Shown piece after piece: positions 1-11,498 of a stretch of DNA of 64,000 nt. Made by a program: the position numbers and the translations under genes. Under the pieces are notes generated by a model. The model saw only the letters and a program-made list of their open reading frames with translations, was not told the origin of the DNA and did no database searches. The stretch spans positions 17,282,274 to 17,346,273 of the forward strand of contig CM068590.1 of NCBI GenBank assembly GCA_035048485.1, in the 5' to 3' direction. The DNA comes from Pteria penguin. Lineage: Eukaryota; Mollusca; Bivalvia; Pterioida; Pteriidae. Position 1 is the first letter of the stretch. Every line of letters starts with the position of its first letter.

Positions 1-526
1 TTTTTTTTTGTTTTTTTTTGTTTTTTCATTTTTCATCTTAAGTGTTTACTCTTTTAACATAGGTATGATCACATCTTCAACATCACCACTGTGCAAACAT
101 GTATATTTCTTCTCTCTTTAAATCTTTCTTCTTGATATTGAGCGAAAAGAATGTGCAAATTCATTACATCGGTGTCGCGTCGTCCTGCCAAACGCCACTG
201 TTACGTCACAATACGCTAATCCATAACGACCCTCTCTTACGTTTATTGTTAAGATCAAGTCTTGGCGTTTGATTCATGTGTCAAGAAGTGTTGAAATAAA
301 AAAGTAGGCTACTTCATACACGGAATCAACACCCCACCCCCTCTCATTTCTCTTTCATTTTTTCTTCTTTCCCAGCTACTCCCTTAAATTCCCTTTTTCC
401 CAAAACACCCCATCGTCACGACCCCCTATTCTTTTCCCGGTCAAATCACACTCTGTTGTTAAACACTGGAACCACAAGTCACGTGACTATATTATCGATA
501 TGTAGAAGTTTTAACGAGCAGTCTTT

Positions 527-598
527 GTCTACGACCATATCTCGTCCGATCACCGAAGTTAAGCAACGTCCCGCCTGGGAATACCGGGTGTTGTAGAC
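527..598 (+). pseudogene. 5S rRNA copy with two internal deletions
   Basis: It begins GTCTACGACCATATC and ends GTTGTAGAC like the full copies but is only 72 bp against 118 bp. About 19 bp after ATATC and about 27 bp after CAACGTC are missing. The second gap removes most of the internal control region (the TACTTGGATGGG segment), so it should not be transcribed by Pol III or fold as 5S RNA. Confidence 0.85.
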
Positions 599-1120
599 TT
601 TTTGTTTTCTTTTTTTTTCATTTATCATCTTAATTATTTATTCTTTTAACATAGGTATGATCACATCTTCAACATCACTGTGCAAACATGTACATTTCTT
701 TTCTCTTTAAATCTTTCTTCTTGATATTGACCGAAAAGAATGTGCAAAGTCACTACATCGGTGTCGCGTCGTCCTGCCAATCGCCACTGTGACGTCACAT
801 TACCCTAATCCATAACGACCCTCTCTTACGTTTATTGTTAAGATCAAGTCTTGGCGTTTGATTCATGTCTCATGAAGTGCTGAAAAAAAATGTAGGCTAA
901 TTCATACACGTAATCAACACCCCCCCCCACCCTCTCTCTCATTTCTCTTTCATTTTCTCTTCTTTCCCAGCTACTCCCTTAAATTCCCATTTTCCCAAAT
1001 CACACCATCGTCTCGACCCCTATTCTTTTTCCAGTCAAATCACACTCTGTTGTTAAACACTGGAACCACAAGTCACGTGACTATATTATCGATATATAGA
1101 AGTTTTAACTAGCAGTTTTT

Positions 1121-1238
1121 GTCTACGACCATATCATGTTGAAACCACCGGTTCTCGTCCGATCACCGAAGTTAAGCAACGTCAAGCTCGGTCAGTACTT
1201 GGATGGGTGACCGCCTGGGAATACCGGGTGTTGTAGAC
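1121..1238 (+). rRNA. 5S ribosomal RNA
   Basis: Full-length 5S gene from GTCTACGACC to GTTGTAGAC, followed at once by a T run that serves as the Pol III terminator. It keeps the internal control blocks (GAAGTTAAGCAACGTC and GTACTTGGATGGGTGACCG) typical of metazoan 5S RNA. It is the copy in this window closest to the expected metazoan consensus, although it carries a few substitutions (CATGTT, CAAGCTCGG). Confidence 0.93.
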
Positions 1239-1747
1239 TTTTTTTCATTTTTCATCTTAACTATTTATTTTTTTAACATAGGAATGATCACATCTTCAAC
1301 ATCACTGTGCAAACATGTATATTTCTTCTCTATTTAAATCTTTCTTCTTGATATTGAGCGAAAAGAATGTGCAAAGTCCTTACGTACATCGGTTTCGCGT
1401 CGTCCTGCCAAACGCCGCTGTGACGTCACAATACGCTAATCCATTACGACCCTCTCTTACATTTATTGTTAAAATCAAGACTTGGCTTCTGATTCATGTG
1501 TCATGAAGTGCTGAAATAAAAACGTAGGATAATCAATACACGCAACCAACAACCCCACTCCCTCTCATTCCTCTTTCATTTTCTTCTCTTTCCCAGCTAC
1601 TCCCTTAAATTCATTTTTTCCCAAAACACCCTGTCGGCACGACCCCCTATTATTTTTCCAGTCAGATCACACTCTGTTGTTAAACACTGGAACCACAAGT
1701 CACGTGACTATATTATCGACATGTAGAAGTTTTAACGAGCAGTCTTT

Positions 1748-1865
1748 GTCTACGACCATATCACGTTGAAAACACTGGTTCTCGTCCAATCGCCGAAATT
1801 AAGCAACGTTGAGCCCGGTCAGTACTTGGATGGGTTCCCGCCTGGGAATACCGTGTGTTGTAGAC
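1748..1865 (+). rRNA. 5S ribosomal RNA, variant copy
   Basis: Full-length 118-bp copy with more substitutions than its neighbour: CCAATCGCCGAAATT in place of CCGATCACCGAAGTT, GGGTTCCCG in place of GGGTGACCG, and CCGTGTGTTG near the 3' end. These hit the internal promoter and stem positions, so it may be a pseudogene. The following sequence is ATATTTTTCATTTT, a weaker terminator than the T runs of other units. Confidence 0.75.
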
Positions 1866-2356
1866 ATATTTTTCATTTTTCATCTTAAGTCTTTAGAGAT
1901 GATCACGTCTTCAACATCACTATGCAAAAATGTATATTTCTTCTCTCTTTAAATCTTTCTTATTGATATTGAGCGAAAAGAATGTGCAAAGTCATTACAT
2001 CGGTTTCGCATCGTCCTGCCAATCGCCACTGTGACGTCACATTACCCTAATCCATAACGACCCTCTCTTACGTTTATTGTTAAGATCAAGTCTTGGCTTT
2101 TGATTCATGTGTTACGAGGTGCTGAAATAAAAAAGTAGGCTAATTCATACACGTAATCAACACCCCTACCCCCTCTCATTTCTCTTTCATTTTTTCCTCT
2201 TTACCAGCTACTCCCTTAAATTCCCTTTTTCCCAAACCCCATCGTCACGACCCCATTTTCCTTTTTCCAGTCAAATCACACTCTGTTGTTAAATACTAGA
2301 ACCACAAGCCAGGTGACTATATTATCGATATGTAGAATTTTTAACGAGTAGTCTTT

Positions 2357-2425
2357 GTCTAAGACCATATCACGTTTAAAACACTGGTTCTCGTCCGATC
2401 ACCAAAGTGAAGCAACGTCGAGCCC
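2357..2425 (+). pseudogene. 5S rRNA copy truncated at 3' end
   Basis: The 5' 69 bp of a 5S gene (GTCTAAGACC... to CGTCGAGCCC) are present. Homology then stops abruptly and unrelated sequence follows. This marks the left breakpoint of the block that separates the two parts of the 5S array. Confidence 0.85.
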
Positions 2426-2500
2426 ATAGTAGTCCCTCTCTCCCTACACCACATTAGCCAATCACGACTCTCGTTAATTACTGTTCTTTGACCTATACAG

Positions 2501-4278
2501 GCATTTAACTACTTTATCAAACTAGGAAATCCCATATCAAACAAAATTGTGTTGATTTTTTAATACAATAACACAAATTTCATGAAAATCCATGCAGTAT
2601 TTCATAAGCAATGATACTTTAAAGATGCCTACCCCCATCTGGAGTGTACTGAAAATGGTCACAAATTTGGATTAGGAGTCATGTCTGAGGGGCCATTATT
2701 GATTATGACATTTACCTTGTTTAGCCTTTCAGGTTTTTCCATTATACATTGAATAAACATGTTCAAATCAAATTTTAATCCATTCGTGCGTTATATTGAT
2801 TTTTGAATAATACTTTTGAAAGCTAAATATCCCATTTTCTGTACAAAAATATAGACATTCCATTATGTTATTGTTCCACGTGGAACGTTGGAAGTAAATG
2901 ATGTTATACACATTTCGGCTGAATTCGGTGTGTTTTTGACTTGTACGGGGAAGATCATATGATAATTTTCATTGAAAATAAAGAGAAATTTACGTCGAAT
3001 TCCGTACTTTTACCAAGGACTTATAAACTAAATCTTGTTTATAAGTCCTTGCTTTTACCAATTCAAGTTACAGAGTCCATAATGTAAAAAGTGCACAAAA
3101 TAAAAAAAAATGGCCAGCGGTATAGTTCTGTAAATGCTGTTTCAAATGTCTTGAATATCCAATACAATGGAAACAAATAAGTCATCCATGCAATAAACAC
3201 AATACTGATTTGTTAAATTTTGCAAATTTAAACCACCACCCTCTTTTCCTAGAAATTTCAATATTGAAAATTTTAGGCACATTGAATCAAAATTTTGAGT
3301 AATTTTGATATGTTTTTAGGTTAAATGGACTGCATGAACAAGACAATGAGGTCAAACTGCATTTTTGAGAAATTTAGTATTTAACTACTTTATCAAACTA
3401 GGAAAGCCCCTATCATACGAAAGTGTGTTGATTTCTGAATAAATTTCATGAAAATCCATGCAGTATTTCATAAGCAAAGATGCCAACCCCCATCTGGAGA
3501 GTACTGAAAATGGGCACAAATTTTGATTAGGAGTCATGTCTGAGGGGCATGTAAATTGATAACACATTATGACTTTTACCTCGTTTCGCCATTATACATT
3601 GAATAACCATGTTCAAATCAAATTTTCATCCATTTGTGAGTTATAATGATTTTTGAATAATACTTTTGAAAGCTGAATATACCATTTTCTGAACAAAAAT
3701 ACAGACATTCCATAATGTTATTGGTCCACGTGGAACTTTGGGAGTAAAGGATGTTATACACATTTCGGCTTAATTCGGTGTGTTTTTACTTGTACTGCAA
3801 AGATCATATGATAATTTTAATTGAAAATAAAAAATAATTACGTCGAATTGCGTACTTTTACTAATTCAAGTTTCACAGTCCACAATGTAAAAAGTGCACA
3901 AAATAAAAAAAAAAGTTGGGGTAAAGTTCTGTAAATACTGTTTCAAATGTCTTGAATATCCAATACAATGACAATAAAACAGTCGTCCATGCAATAATAC
4001 ACAAAATTGATTTGTTAAAATGTTTGCAAATTTCTAGAAATTTCAATATTAAAAATTTTAGGCACATTGAATCAAAATTTTGGATAATTTTGACATTTTT
4101 TTAAGTTAAATGGACTGCATGAACAAGAAAATGAGGTCAAACTGCATTTTGAGACATTTAGTATTTGGCCTATAGGCCTTTCAGTTTTTTTCATTATACA
4201 TTGAATAAACATGTTCAAATCAAATTTTAATCCATTTGTGAGTTATATTGATTTTTGAATAATACTTATGAAAGCTAA
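2501..4278. repeat. Degenerate tandem direct repeat, 2.3 copies
   Basis: Copy 1 (about 2501-3376) and copy 2 (about 3377-4164) share blocks such as ACTTTATCAAACTAGGAAA, CATGAAAATCCATGCAGTAT, CCACGTGGAAC and GGACTGCATGAACAAGA in the same order. A third partial copy (about 4165-4278) joins internally at the CCTTTCAG...CATTATACATTG block. Copy 2 lacks the 36-bp hairpin present in copy 1. No long ORF and no recognisable protein. It could be a satellite-like remnant or part of a larger transposon. Confidence 0.8.
3007..3060. repeat. 36-bp hairpin insertion with 9-bp flanking duplication
   Basis: CTTTTACCA at 3007-3015 is repeated at 3052-3060. Between them lies a 36-bp insert whose arms AAGGACTTATAAAC and GTTTATAAGTCCTT are perfect inverted repeats around an 8-base loop. 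The homologous site in repeat copy 2 (around 3855-3870) has a single ACTTTTACTAATTC and no insert, so this is an insertion relative to the sister copy. Confidence 0.75.
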
Positions 4279-5164
4279 ACCCGTACAGAATTTGCTAACA
4301 TAATCACATTTGATTCACATACGATTCTCATGTGATTCACACTTAAACGGTGTAGTAATTGTATTTTTCACATTTGAACTCATGAGATCACATGTGAAGA
4401 GAAATCAAAAAACCGATTTAATACTTTCACACATAATACTCATGTTTGAAAACGTGAGAGCGGAGAAATTTATTTCCTCTCGTGGTACTTAGAAACATTC
4501 CTTGTCAACTTTTAGATAAAATTTTCCAAGTCCAAGATTCACACATAATTCTCATGTACGAATTTTGGACTTTGTTTATTTAATAGAAATGATCGTAACC
4601 TTTTCATGTCTGTGTTTCTTTATCATGATGGATGTTGATCATAACAAAATAATTTATGCAATGTTAAATGTAGAATTCAGTTTATATAATGAATACACCA
4701 AAGTTCACATATCGGACTTTAACTGAGATTTGTCTGTCTTCATTTACTTTATACAAAAATAAAAGTGCGTTAGATTTTCCTAATTTATTTTTCATTAGCT
4801 TACCTTGAGCCTTTGTTAAACATATTCCATCTCAACGGTGTTCGGTGGACCACAAACGTAAACAAGGCCTCTGTTCATCTACATATACACGCAAAGTTTA
4901 TTAATCATGTTTACACTGATTGCGGTTTTTGGTCCTGTAAATTCGGGGAATGAAATATGCCCATATAAATATAGAAAATATATACCTTTTAATTATGCTG
5001 CATTTGAATAACACCGGTTACTTCGTCTGTTGGAAAATCAATCTCCATCTGCAGTCTTTTAAAGATGAAATTTTTTTCCAAGAGGGGCACTGCCTAGTAA
5101 GTCCGCAATAGCCGAGTAATATTCTGCTGATTTTTTTTTTCAGTAGACAAATCTGTTAATTTAC
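4279..5164. other. AT-rich stretch without recognisable gene
   Basis: Only short ORFs, no convincing splice-bounded coding sequence and no known repeat recognised. It lies downstream of the decayed transposase and may be part of the same element. Confidence 0.4.
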
Positions 5165-7430
5165 CTATTGCAAAAACATTTCCTCCAATGGCATGGGTCT
5201 TTTTAATGGGTTCCTTTTCATGTTTTTAATAAGCTGAGACGCTTTTGTTCCTGAACGTATACAATGATTTTCTAAGTACGGCATCCCATGAATGATCGAT
5301 ATGGAATCAATTAACTGAGCATGTAGTGATTGAGTTCCTTTAATCAATTTCATTAAAAAGACATTAGCATTTTCAAAAGGAAAGCATGAACAGCAACATA
5401 TTGGTCCCAACTAACGGACATTCTCCGAAAGATGCAGTAGCAAATGAAAGTTAGTGTGATATATCTCTTTTCGTACAGCTGTGCAAAGGACATATGAAAA
5501 TGTTCCAGTAGATTTTCCGCAAATGAAAGTTAGTGTGATATATCTCTTTTCGTACAGCTGTGCAAAGGACATATGAAAATGTTCCAGTAGATTTTCTGCT
5601 TTTATCAACTCTTCCGGTGTAACTGATTCCTGGAGCAGTAGATAAATAGTTTCACTTAATAATAAGAAATGGCTATAATACGAGGCATCTAAGATATCTG
5701 CTAAGATCACTGGTCCGTAATAAAATAGAAAGGATTTAAATTCTGATGCCTTCCAATATTTCAGGTCTGAAACTAGTCATGGAGCTCTCGTTATAAACAA
5801 GGGAGGTCTTAAATTCGATAGCCATTTATTAATTTCGTCAAGTTTATTGTATACCGAAAACGGCTTATTAGCGTTTTCATTTGCAAACCACAGATAAATT
5901 AGCCGTTTCATAACTCCCAGGAGAACGCCATGCACATAATCGATGCAATCGCTTTTCACAAAATCATAGGATGTAAGTTGTGTGAACCAACATGGCCCAT
6001 TTTGGTTTCACTTCGTTTACAGCTTTTTCTGCATGTTTTAATGATTCTTCATGTTTCCACTGTGGTGAAACTGGTCCATCCATTTGAAAGGAAATGTATG
6101 TGCTACTACTTTTCCAGCGGTCGCTGTCTCTCCAGGTTGCTTACAAAACGGACAACTATACTTTCCATTAAACTGAACAATATTGTGCACTGTGCACTTT
6201 GCAGGAAGATCGCAGTTCCGGATATCAAAAATCCCCGCAATCTTAAATTATCCTGTCTATCATTTAAACGTATGTTTATCCCTTCTTATAGTTGTCTGAG
6301 CTGTTCTATGTACGGACTTAAAAATGTGAGCGTTTCCGGTTTCGTAGGGCCAATCCAAAGTCCAACAAGAAGCAGATTTTCGGACTTGCTTCTTACTTTG
6401 TACGGAAGTTCATTTATACACAGAAATAAGGGCCACACTGAGGTTTTGGAACTCTTGCATAATGGAACGCCGTCAGTGTTCCGTGTAAATGTAATATCCT
6501 CATGTTTCTTTCTTCGACATTCTTTGTAAAATGAACCATCATACATATCTTCGATGTTGTCGTTTGTTTTCAGAATCTCTCTTTCATAGACATTTCGAAA
6601 AACGTTTCTAAAATCTTCCTCCAAAAAGCTTTAGCAGTTGTTTTACTTCTACAAAGAAGCTTTTGCCACTTTACAAATGAATTTTAGTTGCATTTTGTAT
6701 TTGGACATAATCCACAGTCGACGTCAATCGGAATCAAACAATTACTGCAGAAGTAATGTTTCACGGGTTCAGTTTTTAATTCCTGAAACCATTTCTTTAA
6801 AACAAGTCTTGTTGTTGGTGGTAAGTTGCTTTCTTTGCAGTGTAATTGTATTAATTCCAACATATCGGAGAAAGCTTCAATGGTGAGATTATGGCTCAGA
6901 AAAAAGGTCATAATCAGTAAGACACCTGCACCTAACGTTAATTGTGATCCTTCGTAGATGGGTAACTGCTTTGCATCTTCGTTAGAGAAGTACTGTGGCA
7001 GATCCAAGTATGGTTCTTCGTCCGACTCGCATTCTGTGTCGTCATTGTCACTCGATGACATACCGGTATCAGTATCATTGGAATTCAAACTTTCGGTATC
7101 GGAGTAATTGTCGGGTATTAAATAGTCTATTGACGATGTAGAACATGAAGGTATTTGTTCTTCGTCCATCTTCTCTTCTCCCTGCGATGCGATTGCCTCC
7201 ACATTCTTTAATTCGTAATGTAAAGAAATGGGGGCATTTTCCAATGGTTCTCGGTTTGTTAAGTATGTTTTATATCTCACTCCAGATTTCCTTAATCGTT
7301 TTCTGTCATGTCCATACGGACCTGGGTTGGTTTCGGTTCCGGATATCACTAATAAATAGTAGATAACTTGTTTTGGTGCAACAGTCGCACAGGCAAGCAG
7401 TATAGAAAATGATCCCCTTGCCGTTTTCAT
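5165..7430 (-). pseudogene. TNP2-type (EnSpm/CACTA-like) transposase, broken
   Basis: The reading frame runs in pieces on the minus strand. An N-terminal part (ATG at 7430) has an acidic Ser/Asp-rich stretch and ends near 6684 with a Cys pair segment (CSNCLIP, CGLCPNTKC). The 6624-6286 piece has NTDGVPLCKSS, INELPYKVR and VGLWIGPTKP. The 5959-5777 piece has DYVHGVLLGVMKRLIYLWF. The 5710-5411 piece has PEELIKAENLLEHF. The 5410-5165 piece has SCFPFENANVFLMKLIKGTQS. This order is that of the animal TNP2-like DDE transposases. Stops and frame changes separate the pieces, and a 79-bp duplication at 5442-5599 shifts the frame, so it is not functional. No terminal inverted repeats were found. Confidence 0.75.
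5442..5599. repeat. 79-bp tandem duplication inside the transposase
   Basis: 5442-5520 is repeated at 5521-5599 with one mismatch near the end (CCGC against CTGC). Because 79 is not a multiple of three, it breaks the transposase frame. The near identity suggests the duplication is recent compared with the decay of the surrounding gene. Confidence 0.95.
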
Positions 7431-7713
7431 TTTTCTTTGCTTTAATTTTGCATCGTCTGTCAAATGCTTTCAATTTCATAGATAAATCCCTGATTTCTAA
7501 ATATCCGTCAAATGATAAGCATTCCATCATTATGCAGGCCCGGGCTGGTGTAGGAAATGCCATATTGTGAAGTTCTTTTGAACAGGGCAGTGTAATTTGT
7601 GGACTTAGAATAAATAAAAACGTGGTGCCAGAAGCTGCAATATTTGATAAAATCCAAATATAAAGTGAATAACAAACGCAAGTAAATTGTTGTTGCTGGG
7701 GTTTTTCTTTCTT

Positions 7714-7715
<2 letters not shown>

Positions 7716-7778
<63 letters not shown>
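7716..7778. repeat. (TTA)n microsatellite
   Basis: About 21 uninterrupted TTA/ATT units. The Leu-rich and Ile-rich ORFs across it on both strands are artefacts of the repeat. Confidence 0.97.
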
Positions 7779-7781
<3 letters not shown>

Positions 7782-8417
7782 ATCATTATTATTTCATAAT
7801 AAATCGAAAATCATAGGCTGGAGACCCCCTCCCTTTTTTCGAAAAAAATGTTTGCGTCTTCACATTGAAATAACAATACAATATTAATTACATGCTTATA
7901 AATATGAAACATCTCATAAAATAACCCCCTTTCAATTTCCACTCTAGCACTCACCGTTTGTGACAGTATAAACATATCTATTAGATGCATCCTTTACTTT
8001 GTTGCCTGAATTTAACATGCAAGTCAAATTGGACAGGTAAAACGAAGCTGTAAATAATACCACAGTCATAAGTATCTTCTCGGACATGATTACTGACCAC
8101 GTTGTAGACAACCCGTTGTGAGATTCCGAGATTTAACGAAATGAAAATAACATGTATTTTTCATGCTTTTTTGCATCTTGCCTCATCATGTATCTCAAAT
8201 TCACTGCCTTATTTTTCATTTATTAATTATCAATGTGATGAAGATAATCATGATCATATCAGTAGGTACCGGAAATTTTCTTATCAGTACGTGGTTGGTA
8301 GTCACGTGACCAACGCGCGCTCGCCGCAACGTCAGTATCCAATTTTTGAAAATAGCCAGTAACTGAAAACTAATAAGCAAGATACTCATAATTGTTTTTA
8401 AATCTGAGGATTAAAAA

Positions 8418-8619
8418 ATGTTTGTTGTTGTGTACTTTAAATCCGACAAACATTTGGAATGTGTTAATGCAAAGAAGGTGAAGAAAAATGTGGCAACGAC
8501 AGAATTCTCTGTAAATCAAGCGGTCAAAGTGCCTTACAAGACAAGAATAATAAATGACGCCAGTAGAGAACGAGATGTCAATGTGGACTACGATGGAATA
8601 ATTGTATACTTCAGTAAGG
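8418..8619 (+). CDS. Candidate first coding exon, unknown protein
   Basis: ATG at 8418 opens a 67-codon frame (MFVVVYFKSDKHLECVN...) that reaches AAGG followed by GTAAGT at 8620, a strong 5' splice site. The sequence upstream (about 8285-8335) is relatively CpG-rich (CACGTGACCAACGCGCGCTCGCCG), as a promoter might be. The start resembles the MxxVVYF N-termini seen in some multi-copy invertebrate proteins with BEN domains; this is a weak impression. No following exon was found before the second 5S block at 9221, so the gene may have been cut off by rearrangement. It lies divergent to the transposase relic. Confidence 0.4.
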
Positions 8620-9119
8620 GTAAGTATAATTTAAATTTTCCTTAATTTCAAGTACGTGTATATACAAACTCTGAAATACAAAAAATGAAATACTGAATGG
8701 TATATTATGCATTATATCTGATGTACCTAATTGATACCCGGCATATGTTTCTTACAACCCTTTTTATTTTGAAAAAGAAAGAGAAGAAGTCTGCTTTTGC
8801 CGCCTGTAAATCGTTGGATGACGTTGTCTGAATCAATACCCATATCTTTGTGGGCATGTAGTAAAGCGAGGCCCGAAAAGCGCTCATTTGTCATTAATGC
8901 TCTTTCTAAGTATGTTTTAATCTGCTTCTGACAATGTCGGGGTAGGATGTCCTTGAGTTTCTAATTTGTTTTAAACTGTCGCTGTAACGTTCAGATAGAT
9001 CGTTATTACGTTTGCTTCGTAGGAAAGATTTACTTCTTAATTTCAAGCTGGATAAGTATTTAGTATTACGTCCAATTATAACAGTACTAGAAATCCGGAA
9101 AGGAAAACGACCACCTACC

Positions 9120-9144
9120 CCTCTCTCTCTCTCTCTTTCTCTCT
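9120..9144. repeat. (CT)n microsatellite
   Basis: CT-rich simple repeat just left of the point where 5S spacer sequence resumes. Confidence 0.85.
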
Positions 9145-9437
9145 CATGAGACGCTATACATTTTTGACAAAATTATGTGTACGCACGTGCGTATTTGGTT
9201 TAATGGTAGCTACGCTACTGATCAATACACGCAATCAACACAACACTCCCCTCTCATTTCTCTTTCATTTTCTCTTCTTTCCCAGCTACTCCCTTCCATT
9301 CCCTTTTTCCCAAAACACTCCATCGTCACGACCCCCATTTTCTTTTTTCAGTCAAATCACCCTCTGTTGTTTAATACTGGAACCAAAAGTCACGTGACTA
9401 TGATATCGATATGCAGAAGTTTTATCGAGCAGTCATT

Positions 9438-9555
9438 GTCTACGACCATATCACGTTGAAAACACCGATTCTCGTCCGATCACCGAAGTTAAGCAACGTC
9501 GAGCCCGAACAGTACTTGGATGGGTAACCGCCTGGGAATACCGGGTGTTGTAGAC
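9438..9555 (+). rRNA. 5S ribosomal RNA
   Basis: Full-length 118-bp 5S gene followed by a T-rich run. Changes from the 1121-1238 copy include CCGAACAGTACTTGG and GGGTAACCG. The conserved AAGTTAAGCAACGTCGAGCC block is intact. Probably transcribable, though it is isolated from the main array. Confidence 0.9.
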
Positions 9556-9767
9556 ATTTTTTTTAATTTTTCATCTTAATTATTTATTCTTTTAACATAG
9601 GCATAATCACATCTTCAACATCACTGTGCAAACATGTGTATTTCTTCTCTTTTTAATCGTTCTTATTGATATTGAGCGAAAACAATGTGTAAAGGCATTA
9701 CACCGGTGTCGCGTCGTCCTGCCAATCGCCACTGTGACGTCACAATACGCTCAACCGAGCAGTCTTT

Positions 9768-9781
9768 GTCTTCGACCATAT
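9768..9781 (+). pseudogene. 5S rRNA 5' fragment
   Basis: GTCTTCGACCATAT matches the first 14 bases of the 5S gene with one change and is joined to unrelated AT-rich sequence. It marks the right end of array block 2. Confidence 0.6.
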
Positions 9782-11225
9782 AAAATATGACTCAATAATT
9801 AAAAGACAAAAGTCCAACATTGTTATGGCCCTTGGATTTAGAAAATTAATGCAAATACATGTACTTAGTTTCCCACAATTTTTTTGCAGATTTTCAGATC
9901 CCAGATTATCATTTGATATTTAGTAAAAATGTTTTACCATAGCAAGTAACAGATCAGTTTTGAATTTTGTTCCTGTTTACACAAATGTTTTTATCAATTG
10001 TAGTATGACTCACTTATGCATAATATATATTCCAAGAAATGTATTTACAGTAGCAGCCCCTTATAAATGGCCATGGGTGCACTATAGAATTTGTTGGGGA
10101 CGGTAGGGGACATGTATTGCATTAGCAATACTTTTAGAATGTTTGATGCTAATATTATTATTATTACCTGATTTTATTTTTAAGCGAGTTGATCATATGC
10201 CATTGCAGATGAGTATATTTCCTCTTACACATGTCTACAGGTGGTGATCAGGTACCTTGCTATCCTCATTTTTGAAGTTTTATATGTCATGGTGCCAAAT
10301 TGCGAATGTTATGCTTACATGTATTTTTAAGAAAAGATGATCAGAAAATAGTCGATAATTATCCGTCCGATTGCATTATTATCTATAGTAATTACAGTGT
10401 TCGATAAATGTGTTTTAAATCTTTCTCACAGAAAACCAGCTACATTTCCCACATCAATCTGGTTTTCGCAATAAACCGCTTATTATATCTTTCAAACAAA
10501 TTTTCGCACGCTATGGGATTGGGTTGTGAAATAAGGGTGGTATTTTTATCTAAGAAAATCTTTGTTAAAATTTGTCATCAGGGTCTTTTACCAAAATAAA
10601 ACATGGGTATCGAGGGAAATATACTTCTTTGGGAAATTAAAGAGATTCGTGACTGGCTGATCTGTAGGGAGAGAGGGGCTATTATTTTAATGTATCAGTT
10701 GCTCTGACTGGGTGAAATTATTTGATCAATCTGTAAATAAAGATTGAATCTGCTGTAAGATCAATTTTATTTTTTATCTCATTTCGCTAATGTAAAGATT
10801 TTATGACCTAAAAATGGGTTGTTGTTTACATTTGAATTTTGGCAAATTTTGGGGGTGACCTCCTTCTAGCAGGATTTTTTCGAAATTAAGGTGGAAAAAT
10901 TATGGTAAACTGTTAAAATTCTGATAGAAGAGGACCTGACAAACATTTTGATATACGGATTATTATGATATATAACTAAGATGTAGAAAGTTGTGTAAAT
11001 CTTGCTGGAAGTTTGGTAATTTAACCTGATAAGGACCCTATGGGAAATTACTGTTCATTGACGCGGTTATCTTTCGAAACGGAAACAAAAAAAAATAAAT
11101 AAATAAATAAATAAAATGGTATGAAATGGTATAGAATCCACATTATTAGATTTTCGGGTAGGGGTTCGATCCTCAAGGGGTTTTTTGGGGGGTTGTTTTT
11201 TTTTTTTTTTCATTAATGACATTAT
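9782..11225. other. Gene-less AT-rich stretch
   Basis: Non-coding in all frames at any useful length. I see no exon-like segments, only short A-rich runs (for example AAATAAATAAATAAAT near 11093). Confidence 0.5.
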
Positions 11226-11498
11226 ATTGATTGATTGATTTTTGTTTTACGTCACACCACGAATATTTCACGTATATGATGACGGCATCTGCCTGATGCG
11301 GGGCATACAAATTTTGACCTTTGCAACGGACCCACCCGAAGCAGTGAGGGATCTTTAATGTGCCATGCATACCACGACCCGGGGCCTCGGTTTTTACTGT
11401 CTCATCCGAAAGACATGACACTGGCATGACCAGAGCGGGACTCGAACCCCAGCCTCCCGATCAGTAGTCCGATGCGATACCACTAGGCCACGCCGGGT
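11226..11498 (-). mobile_element. tRNA-derived SINE (V-SINE/RUDI-like), copy A
   Basis: Read on the minus strand it starts with a tRNA-like head (GGCGTGGCCTAGTGG box A, GGGGTTCGAGTCCC box B). It passes through a conserved core with ATGAGACAGTAAAAAC and GCAGATGCCGTCA, and ends in TGACGTAAAACAAAAATCAATCAAT. The same order occurs in five other places in the window. It abuts the fossil LINE fragment that precedes the LTR element. Confidence 0.85.

Larger units (their letters stand above)
1..2425 (+). repeat. 5S rDNA tandem array, block 1
   Basis: Four 5S-like segments (527-598, 1121-1238, 1748-1865, 2357-2425) alternate with spacers of about 490-525 bp that are clearly homologous to each other. 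Each spacer opens with a T-rich run, contains a GTCGCGTCGTCCTGCCAA-like block and ends with CACGTGACTATATTATCGAT shortly before the next 5S start. The window opens in the T-run that follows a 5S gene, so the array continues to the left. The spacers differ by small indels and substitutions, so the units are not fully homogenised. The block stops abruptly inside a 5S copy at about 2425. Confidence 0.9.
9221..9781 (+). repeat. 5S rDNA array, block 2
   Basis: Spacer homology resumes at ATCAATACACGCAATCAAC (9221) and continues through the same CTTTCATTTTCTCTTC and CACGTGACTAT blocks into a full 5S gene. After it comes most of one spacer, which jumps at about 9750 directly to CCGAGCAGTCTTTGTC and 14 bp of a 5S 5' end. 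Both ends are therefore broken, as expected of a fragment separated from block 1. Confidence 0.88.

Noticed and set aside
5930..6529. 199-codon ORF on the + strand
   Set aside because: Antisense shadow of the TNP2-type transposase relic, which has recognisable family motifs on the minus strand.
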